Position numbers and translations under genes: made by a program
The notes under the pieces: model-generated
Database searches by the model: none
What the model was told of the DNA's origin: nothing
What the model saw: only the letters and a program-made list of their open reading frames with translations
In this document: in pieces, positions 51,357 to 56,599 of the stretch
Layout of the letters: every line of letters begins with the position of its first letter
How positions within the stretch are numbered: position 1 is the stretch's first letter
NCBI GenBank assembly: GCA_041629655.1
Contig: JBFKMV010000007.1
Coordinates: forward strand, 1 to 56,599
Length of the DNA: 56,599 nt
Reading direction: 5' to 3'
DNA from: JBFKMV01 sp041629655
Lineage (GTDB): Bacteria; Acidobacteriota; Polarisedimenticolia; Polarisedimenticolales; Polarisedimenticolaceae

Positions 51357-51815
51357 TCAGCGGCAGGCGGTCGCGAGGGGATTCTCGCCGAACATCGCCG
51401 CGTAGGCCTCGATGTCGCTCCTGGTCGGCAGGAAGATGTTCGGGGGACGGTGACCGTCGACGAGCACGTCGTAGACCTGCACCATGTCGCGGTACGCGGC
51501 CTCCGATTCCGTGTACAGGATGACCGGTTTGTTCGGGTTCCGGGCCAGGACGGGATCGATGTAAGCGCGGATCTCGTCCGTCCGCATCGGCCGGCAGTCC
51601 ACGAGCACGCCGTCGGGCCGGACGTGGATGAAGATCGCCTCCTCCGGCGGGCGGTCCGCGGCCGGTGGCTCGTCGGTCGGCAGGCTCATCTCGAGCCCCT
51701 TCGTCGCCGCGAAAACGCTCGTGACCATGAAGAAGATGATCAGCAAGAAGGCAATGTCGGCCATCGAGGCGGTCGGGATCGACGGATCGGCTACGGAACG
51801 AGAAAGACGCTTCAT
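51357..51815 (-). CDS. ExbD/TolR-family biopolymer transport protein, orphan
   Basis: A 152-residue single-pass membrane protein of the ExbD/TolR family. The transmembrane helix TASMADIAFLLIIFFMVTSV includes the conserved Asp that couples the proton motive force in ExbB-ExbD complexes. The periplasmic domain follows (AIFIHVRPDGVLVDCRPM, VILYTESEAAYRDMVQVYDV). It normally works with an ExbB or TolQ partner, which is not in the window. The ATG at 51815 has GAGG 9 nt upstream; an earlier start would extend it with an unconserved basic leader. The BNR protein gene lies downstream on the same strand, 103 nt away. Confidence 0.9.
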   Translation of the reverse strand: MKRLSRSVADPSIPTASMADIAFLLIIFFMVTSVFAATKGLEMSLPTDEPPAADRPPEEAIFIHVRPDGVLVDCRPMRTDEIRAYIDPVLARNPNKPVILYTESEAAYRDMVQVYDVLVDGHRPPNIFLPTRSDIEAYAAMFGENPLATACR

Positions 51816-51966
51816 GGGGCACCTCGCTTCAGATTCCATTGTGGGTCGCCCCTGGCGCGCCGGCGGCGGCGTCCGAAGTTCACGCTGCAGGCGCGCAGCA
51901 TCCGGCCTCAAGTCCCCGGCCGGATTGGCCGATGAGGGGTCCGGGAACCGTTCCGCGAGGACCGGG

Positions 51967-52587
51967 ATGCAGAGCTTCTACGCCATGGCGGGGATGATCG
52001 GGCGCGGCCGGCTGGAAGCCGTGACCATGGAGCTGGGCCGCGACGCGGCCCGGATCACGGCCGGCGTCTACGCCGACGGCCGGGTGGGGCTGGCGCTCGG
52101 TTCGGGCGAGGAGTTCGTGGGCGGGTGCCTGGACCTGCCGGTCAGGGTCGGCGCGGCTTCCCGGGAGGTGCTGGACGTGTCGGCGGGCCTGCTGTGGCGG
52201 CTGGGGCGGCTGGGGCCGGACCACGAGCAGGGACCCGGGTGCGTGCTGTTCTCGGTCCACACCTCGCGCGCGGTCTACGGCGCCGAGTCGCGGCTGGGCC
52301 GACTGGAGCGCGGGCGCTCGTACCTGGCGCCGCTGTGGCGCGCGTTCTCGCGGTTGATGAGCCCGATGATCGTGACGCTGTTCGACGCGCGGGGCGGCGC
52401 GGCCCGCCCGCGCCGCGATGTCCCGGGCCTGGTCCGCGCGCGGCGACTGTGGACGGCCCTCGCCGCGGCCCCCGTCCCCGCTAGCCGCTCCCGGAGCGGT
52501 GCGAGAATCCGCCCAATCGAACGGGGCTCCCCGCCCCGCGAGAGGGCCGGGCCGTGTGGAACATCTTCCTCTCACCGCCGCTGGTGA
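51967..52587 (+). CDS. Possible protein of unknown function overlapping lpxO
   Basis: A 206-residue open frame with codon use like its neighbours for its first 165 or so residues (MQSFYAMAGMIGRGRLEAVT, LALGSGEEFVGGCLDLPVR). I recognise no family. The ATG has a weak SD (GAGGACCGGG). The last 40 residues are Arg/Pro-rich and run 34 nt into the LpxO gene in another frame, which suggests the real C-terminus is shorter or the reading frame is disturbed. Probably real in its first part, but uncertain. Confidence 0.4.
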   Translation: MQSFYAMAGMIGRGRLEAVTMELGRDAARITAGVYADGRVGLALGSGEEFVGGCLDLPVRVGAASREVLDVSAGLLWRLGRLGPDHEQGPGCVLFSVHTSRAVYGAESRLGRLERGRSYLAPLWRAFSRLMSPMIVTLFDARGGAARPRRDVPGLVRARRLWTALAAAPVPASRSRSGARIRPIERGSPPRERAGPCGTSSSHRRW

Positions 52588-53486
52588 TTTTGTACGTGTT
52601 CGTCGCCTCGGCGCTGTACATCCACTACCGCGGTCGCGTGCGGCATCCGTTCATGCGCCAGCTCACCGACCACTCGACGCTGATGGCGCCCTACAATACG
52701 CTGATGTACCTGGCCTCGCGGGTGCCCACGACGCCGGTCATCGACTCCAGGCACTTTCCCGAGCTGGAGCGGCTGCGTGAGAACTGGGAGACGATCCGCG
52801 ACGAGGTGCGGCAGCTGTACGACGCGGGCTACGTGCAGGGCGCCCGGAAGTACAACGACCTGGCCTTCAACTCGTTCTACCGCTCGGGCTGGAAGCGCTT
52901 CTACCTCAAGTGGTACGACGACTTCCATCCCTCGGCGGTCGAGCTGTGCCCGCGGACGGTGGCGCTGCTGCGCGAGATGCCGTCGATCAACGCGGCGATG
53001 TTCACGCTGCTCGCCCCGGGCAGCAAGCTGGTCAAGCACCGCGACCCGTTCGCCGGCTCGCTGCGCTACCACCTCGGGCTGATCACGCCCAACTCCGACG
53101 CCTGCCGGATCGAGATCGACGGGCAACCCTACTCGTGGCGCGACGGCGAGCACATCGCGTTCGACGAGACCTACATCCACCTCGCCGTCAACGACACCGA
53201 CCAGCCGCGGATCATCTTCTTCTGCGACGTGATGCGCCCGCTGCGCTGGCGCCCGGTGGCCTGGCTCAACCAGTTCGTGGTGCGCTACCTGGCCAAGGCG
53301 ACCAAGACCAGCAACCTGGACACCGAGCAGGTCGGGATCCTGAACCGGATCTTCAGCGTGGCCTACTACGTGCGCGTGGCCGGCAAGCGCATCCGGCAGC
53401 GCAGCGAAGCCGCCTACCAGGTCTTGAAGTGGGTCCTGATCCTGGGCGGGATCTACCTGATCTTCGTGCTGCCGTTCACGCTGTAG
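52554..53486 (+). CDS. lpxO: LpxO-like lipid A (aspartyl/asparaginyl beta-hydroxylase family) dioxygenase
   Basis: A 310-residue Fe(II)/2-oxoglutarate dioxygenase of the aspartyl/asparaginyl beta-hydroxylase family. It hydroxylates the secondary acyl chain of lipid A at C-2. The N-terminal membrane helix IFLSPPLVILYVFVASALYI is followed by IHYRGRVRHPF and LTDHSTLMAPYNTLMYLASR. The metal triad is HRD in LVKHRDPFAGSLRYHLGLIT with His in YIHLAVNDTDQPRIIFF, where the Arg binds 2-oxoglutarate. A C-terminal membrane helix (WVLILGGIYLIFVLPFTL) anchors it further. The GTG follows AGAGGG. The next gene, a radical SAM enzyme, starts 113 nt later; both may modify lipids. Confidence 0.9.
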   Translation: MWNIFLSPPLVILYVFVASALYIHYRGRVRHPFMRQLTDHSTLMAPYNTLMYLASRVPTTPVIDSRHFPELERLRENWETIRDEVRQLYDAGYVQGARKYNDLAFNSFYRSGWKRFYLKWYDDFHPSAVELCPRTVALLREMPSINAAMFTLLAPGSKLVKHRDPFAGSLRYHLGLITPNSDACRIEIDGQPYSWRDGEHIAFDETYIHLAVNDTDQPRIIFFCDVMRPLRWRPVAWLNQFVVRYLAKATKTSNLDTEQVGILNRIFSVAYYVRVAGKRIRQRSEAAYQVLKWVLILGGIYLIFVLPFTL

Positions 53487-53523
53487 CTGCCCCAAAAGGA
53501 CCAAAACGATTCCGTTGCTCCGG

Positions 53524-53552
53524 TTGACCTGGGCCCGAGTCGTCGGTACGAG
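53524..53552 (+). promoter_or_regulatory. Candidate promoter of the second radical SAM gene
   Basis: TTGACC (53524-53529), a 17-nt spacer and TACGAG (53547-53552), about 47 nt before the start codon. The -35 is good but the -10 is weak. Confidence 0.35.
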
Positions 53553-53599
53553 TAGCGCGTTCCCGGCCCGCTACGCGGTGCCGCGGGGGGAGGCGCAGC

Positions 53600-55375
53600 G
53601 TGCCGGAGCGCCGGCTGCTCCTGGTCTCGGTGTTCGGTCCGTACGGGGTCAAGGACGACTACAACGAGCCGACCGGGATGCAGATGGAGCTGCTGAACAA
53701 CCAGATCACGCGCGAGCAGGGCGTGCACTCCCCGCGCGTCCGCGGGACCTACAGCTACGCGCTGTACCTGCTGGCGCGGAACGTCTCGGTTCCCTCGGTG
53801 GTGCTGGACTTCCCGTCGTGGGACGAGTTCACCGCCGAGCTGCGCAACGGGTACACCCACGTCGGCATCTCGTTCATCGGCGCCAACGCCTACCGGGCGG
53901 GACGGATGGCGCACCACGTGCGCGAGCACCATCCCGGGATCAAGATCCTGCTCGGCGGGGCCGGCACGGTCGCCCCCGGGCTCGACGAGATCGTGCCCCA
54001 CGACGCGGTGTGCCACGGCGAGGGGATCCGCTGGTTGCGTGAGTACTTCGGCGACGACCCCGAGGCGCCGGTCGAGGGCTGCGTGTTCTCGGGCCCGCAG
54101 GACCTGTACGTCTACGGCTACCGGCAGCGGACGATCGCCTCCTCGGTGTTCCCCGGCGTCGGCTGCCCGAACGGCTGCGACTTCTGCCACACCTCGCACA
54201 AGTACCGGCGGCGCTACATCCCGTTCCTGGCCACCGGGCGCGAGCTGTTCGACGCGCTGCGGGCGCAGGAGAAGCTCTATCCGGGCGCCCGGCACTTCAT
54301 GATCGAGGACGAGAACTTCCTCAAGCAGCGCCACGTGGCGCGGGAGCTGCTGGAGCAGATGACCCGCGCGGGCCGACCCTACACCTTCATCATCTTCTCC
54401 TCGGCCGAGAACGTCGTCGAGCTGGGCGTCGACTTCCTGGTCCGGCTCGGCGTGGACGTGATCTGGGTCGGCGCCGAGTCGCGCCGCAGCGAGTACGGCA
54501 AGAACTCCCGAGCCGACGTGGGCGAGGTGATCGGGCAGCTGCGCGCCAAGGGCATCAAGGTCATCGGCTCGTCGATCCTGTTCCTCGACCATCACACCCG
54601 GGACAACATCGAGGAGGACATCGACTGGGCGATCGGGCTGCGGGCCGACCTACACCAGTTCATGGCGCTGTCGCCCTGCCCCGGCACGACGCTGTGGGAG
54701 CGCCTGCAGTCGGAGCGGCGCATCATCGAGGGCTTTCCGCTGCACCAGACCAGCGGCCAGGACCGGATCTGGTTCCGGCACCCGCACTTCGCGCCGGAGG
54801 AGACTGCGGGCTACCTGCGCCGCGCGTTCCGCAAGAACTACCGGGTCAACGGTCCGTCGATCCTCAACATCGCCCACACCTCGGCGCGCGGGTACCGGCA
54901 GGCGCTGGCGGACCACCGGCGCCGGCAGTGGGAGGGCCGCAGCTGGAACCACGAGACGCTGCGCTACGAGAAGCCGGCCGAGCCGGCCGGACCGGACCGG
55001 TTCTTCGAGCAACGGCTGGAAGCACTGCGCGAGCGGACGGTGCGTTACCGGCCGATCCTGCTCGCCGCGTGGTGCTTCTCGCCCAACCGCGCCGCACGGG
55101 GCAAGTGCCGCGAGGTCGCCGCGCTGTACCGGGAGCTGTTCGGCAAGCCGACGCTCCGGGACCGCGTCGAGTCCGCGGTGGTGCTGGCCTGCGCCACGAT
55201 CGAGGCCACGCGGATCGCGGTGCGGCGCCTGTTGGGCCGGGGCGACATCCTGCGCCAGCCGCCCCGGGTGCGCCGCGAGTACGACGGCCGGCCCGCTGGC
55301 CGGCGCTCACGCCGCGACGGGGCGCTGCCGATGTGGAGCGGCCACGGCGAGCGGGCGCCGACGGGGGCGCGCTAG
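53600..55375 (+). CDS. B12-binding-type radical SAM protein
   Basis: A 591-residue radical SAM enzyme. The N-terminal Rossmann/B12-binding domain (about 1-165) includes RGTYSYALYLLARNVSVPSV, HVGISFIGANAYRAGRMAHH and KILLGGAGTVAPGLDEIVPH. The cluster motif is GCPNGCDFCHTS (about residues 192-203). HFMIEDENFLKQRHVARELL, DVIWVGAESRRSEYGKNSR and SILFLDHHTRDNIEEDIDWA follow, then LSPCPGTTLWERLQSE. The last 130 residues are basic and may be partly disordered. The DxHxxG cobalamin motif is not clear. GGGGGGAGG precedes the GTG start. Its stop overlaps the convergent lipoprotein stop within CTAG. Substrate unknown; adjacency to LpxO hints at envelope-lipid modification. Confidence 0.88.
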   Translation: MPERRLLLVSVFGPYGVKDDYNEPTGMQMELLNNQITREQGVHSPRVRGTYSYALYLLARNVSVPSVVLDFPSWDEFTAELRNGYTHVGISFIGANAYRAGRMAHHVREHHPGIKILLGGAGTVAPGLDEIVPHDAVCHGEGIRWLREYFGDDPEAPVEGCVFSGPQDLYVYGYRQRTIASSVFPGVGCPNGCDFCHTSHKYRRRYIPFLATGRELFDALRAQEKLYPGARHFMIEDENFLKQRHVARELLEQMTRAGRPYTFIIFSSAENVVELGVDFLVRLGVDVIWVGAESRRSEYGKNSRADVGEVIGQLRAKGIKVIGSSILFLDHHTRDNIEEDIDWAIGLRADLHQFMALSPCPGTTLWERLQSERRIIEGFPLHQTSGQDRIWFRHPHFAPEETAGYLRRAFRKNYRVNGPSILNIAHTSARGYRQALADHRRRQWEGRSWNHETLRYEKPAEPAGPDRFFEQRLEALRERTVRYRPILLAAWCFSPNRAARGKCREVAALYRELFGKPTLRDRVESAVVLACATIEATRIAVRRLLGRGDILRQPPRVRREYDGRPAGRRSRRDGALPMWSGHGERAPTGAR

Positions 55376-55992
55376 CGCGCGATCGGCTGGCGCACCCAGC
55401 GGGCCTGGAAGTCGGACACCACCTGGGCCACCAGGGCGTCGATCAGCGCGCCGTAGGCCTGCTCCGGGTCCTCGGCGTCGAACGCGAAGCGCTTGCCGCC
55501 GAACACCGTGACGTGGCCGATGGTCCGCGTGGCGCGGGACGAGGCGCTCCAGATCGAGGCGCCGCTCTCGGTCTCGATCAGGTCGACCTTGAGCGTCGCG
55601 TCGACGTTGGCGGTCAGGCTGCCCGACTCGAGCACCCGCGAGATGCTCAGGTTGGGCCGGATGTCGGAGACCTCCACCGAGCCGACGAACAGCGTGCGCG
55701 CTCCCGAGCGCCGACCGAGCTCGCGGTACACGGCCGGGCTGCGCTCCTCCGCAACGAGGTTGACGTCCATCATCCGCACCAGCCCCTGGTCGCGGCGGGC
55801 CAGGTCGGTGAAGCGGCGCGTGGCCAGCGGGCCGAGCTGGCCCTCGTTGGTCGAGGCGAACTGGGCCACCCCGATGATCTCGTGCTGCGCGAGGTCGATC
55901 CGCGGCGGCACCATCACGGTGCGGTAGCGCGCGGCGCAACCGGCGGCGACGACGAGGGAACAGACGACGAGGGCGAGACCGAGGCGCTTCAT
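55372..55992 (-). CDS. CsgG/LpoB-like lipoprotein
   Basis: A 206-residue lipoprotein (lipobox VVAAGC, Cys near residue 19). The mature domain IDLAQHEIIGVAQFASTNEG, VNLVAEERSPAVYRELGRRS, GARTLFVGSVEVSDIRPNLS and KVDLIETESGASIWSASSRA follow the alpha/beta pattern of CsgG, LpoB and related outer-membrane lipoproteins. It could form part of a secretion or envelope-assembly complex; no specific partner is in the window. AGGAGG lies 8 nt before the ATG. It is divergent from the lipoprotein at the right edge, with a 281-nt intergenic region between them. Confidence 0.78.
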   Translation of the reverse strand: MKRLGLALVVCSLVVAAGCAARYRTVMVPPRIDLAQHEIIGVAQFASTNEGQLGPLATRRFTDLARRDQGLVRMMDVNLVAEERSPAVYRELGRRSGARTLFVGSVEVSDIRPNLSISRVLESGSLTANVDATLKVDLIETESGASIWSASSRATRTIGHVTVFGGKRFAFDAEDPEQAYGALIDALVAQVVSDFQARWVRQPIAR

Positions 55993-56080
55993 CGGGGGGT
56001 CCTCCTATGGCGGAGAAAATGTAGGTTCCGCGCCGGCGAGGGACAAACCCGGGGCGGTTCGGCGGGCCCCGGACCCACCA

Positions 56081-56111
56081 CGATCGGATAGGCGTCTATC
56101 CGATCGGATAG
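56081..56111. promoter_or_regulatory. Palindromic operator or upstream activator site
   Basis: CGATCGGATAG (56081-56091), loop GCGT, and its exact complement CTATCCGATCG (56096-56106), followed by a second forward CGATCGGATAG (56101-56111). The palindrome centre is about 145 bp before the predicted sigma-54 start site, the usual range for an enhancer-binding protein site. Confidence 0.6.
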
Positions 56112-56209
56112 ACCCGCTCGGCAGGCCCGCAGTCCCTCCGTCCCCCCGCGGAAGACCGGTTTGCCCGACATTCCGCAACTTCTGCACGCACCGCCGCGCG
56201 CGCCGCCGG

Positions 56210-56226
56210 TTGGCACGCCCGTTGCC
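56210..56226 (+). promoter_or_regulatory. Sigma-54 (RpoN) promoter
   Basis: TTGGCACG-N4-TTGC fits the -24/-12 consensus, with GG and GC twelve bases apart. Transcription should start near 56238, giving a leader of about 36 nt before the SD (AGGAGG) and the ATG at 56274. Confidence 0.8.
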
Positions 56227-56273
56227 CTATCCACGGTCGAACGGAAACCACGGAAGGAATAGGAGGCACGGCC

Positions 56274-56599
56274 ATGAAACAGACACTGTCGATCGTGGGA
56301 CTCACCGCGCTGCTGGGCTTGCTGCTGACGGGCTGCGAAGGCGTGAACGCCGTCACGGAACCGCCCGAGGTGTCGGGTGTCTGCACGGCGGCGAACACCG
56401 TCGACCTGCAGCTCCTCGGCGACTTCGAGGTCGGCACCGAGGTGCTGGGCATCAGCAACTGGGCCTGCCTGGAGCACGGCGACAAGATCCGCTACCTGTG
56501 GCGACGCCCCCAGCGGGCGGTTGCCGCGAGGGACGAGCTGATCGTCTCGATGAACCTCAACGGTCGGTGGAGGCAGTCCTTCACCTTCGCACCCGACGC
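56274..56599 (+). CDS. Lipoprotein, partial (right edge), unknown function
   Basis: The first 108 codons of a gene cut by the window end. It begins MKQTLSIVGLTALLGLLLTG with lipobox LLTGC (Cys21). The mature part contains VSGVCTAANTVDLQLLGDFE and GISNWACLEHGDKIRYLWRR, with two cysteines about 30 residues apart that could form a disulfide. No family is recognised. An excellent SD (AGGAGG) lies 8-9 nt before the ATG. It is likely controlled by the sigma-54 promoter upstream. Confidence 0.8.
   Translation, partial: MKQTLSIVGLTALLGLLLTGCEGVNAVTEPPEVSGVCTAANTVDLQLLGDFEVGTEVLGISNWACLEHGDKIRYLWRRPQRAVAARDELIVSMNLNGRWRQSFTFAPD

Noticed and set aside
51853..51870. Second sigma-54-like site (CTGGCGCG...GC)
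   Set aside because: It lacks TTGC and the match is expected by chance in GC-rich sequence.

Overview
The window is a stretch of high-GC chromosome from a Gram-negative bacterium with an outer membrane. It encodes three TonB-dependent receptors, an LpxO-type lipid A hydroxylase, an ExbD protein and many lipoproteins. Oar-type receptors with a carboxypeptidase-regulatory domain, MopE-like secreted proteins, multihaem/copper redox lipoproteins and frequent GTG/TTG starts point to Acidobacteriota (Thermoanaerobaculia or Polarisedimenticolia-like). That placement is inference; Myxococcota or another deep lineage remains possible. I saw no tRNA, rRNA, CRISPR array, insertion sequence or prophage.

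Layout. 0.1-4.3 kb: two nearly identical mscL genes in opposite orientation around a HerA-like ATPase gene, then a helix-hairpin-helix protein. 4.5-11.3 kb: dodecin, two TonB-dependent receptors and a ParB-fold protein coupled to the first. 11.3-20.2 kb: GFA-family protein, small membrane protein, GH113-like glycosidase, phosphodiesterase lipoprotein, pyrophosphatase, a secreted protein, O6-alkylguanine-DNA alkyltransferase, an SDF-family symporter and a membrane-anchored protein. 20.4-24.4 kb: a peptide with a double-glycine leader, an ECF sigma factor overlapping a Cys/His-rich putative anti-sigma protein, a secreted four-repeat protein and a beta-helix protein. 24.5-28.6 kb: a membrane HEAT-repeat protein, then a redoxin lipoprotein overlapping a cytochrome/copper-monooxygenase/TPR lipoprotein.

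28.7-31.8 kb holds the most interesting unit: a deoxyribosyltransferase/TIR-like + DUF4071 (MAP3K TRAFs-binding) + SLOG-like protein, followed 12 nt later by a patatin phospholipase. It looks like a two-gene nucleotide-signal/membrane-effector conflict system. 31.8-36.3 kb is an overlapping four-gene glycan operon (GT-C-like protein, polyprenyl-phosphate GT2, methyltransferase, LPG-synthase-like membrane protein). 36.3-46.4 kb, all on the minus strand, carries a MopE-like secreted protein, a CcoG/NapH-like ferredoxin fused to TPRs, a B12 radical SAM protein, the third TonB receptor, a cytochrome c, a cupredoxin and a lipoprotein.

46.6-56.6 kb: an AsnB-family protein with the Cys2 nucleophile replaced by Ser, a secreted BNR-repeat protein, an orphan ExbD, an uncertain ORF, LpxO, a second B12 radical SAM protein and a CsgG/LpoB-like lipoprotein. 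The right edge cuts a lipoprotein gene preceded by a near-consensus sigma-54 promoter and an upstream palindrome that could bind an enhancer-binding protein.
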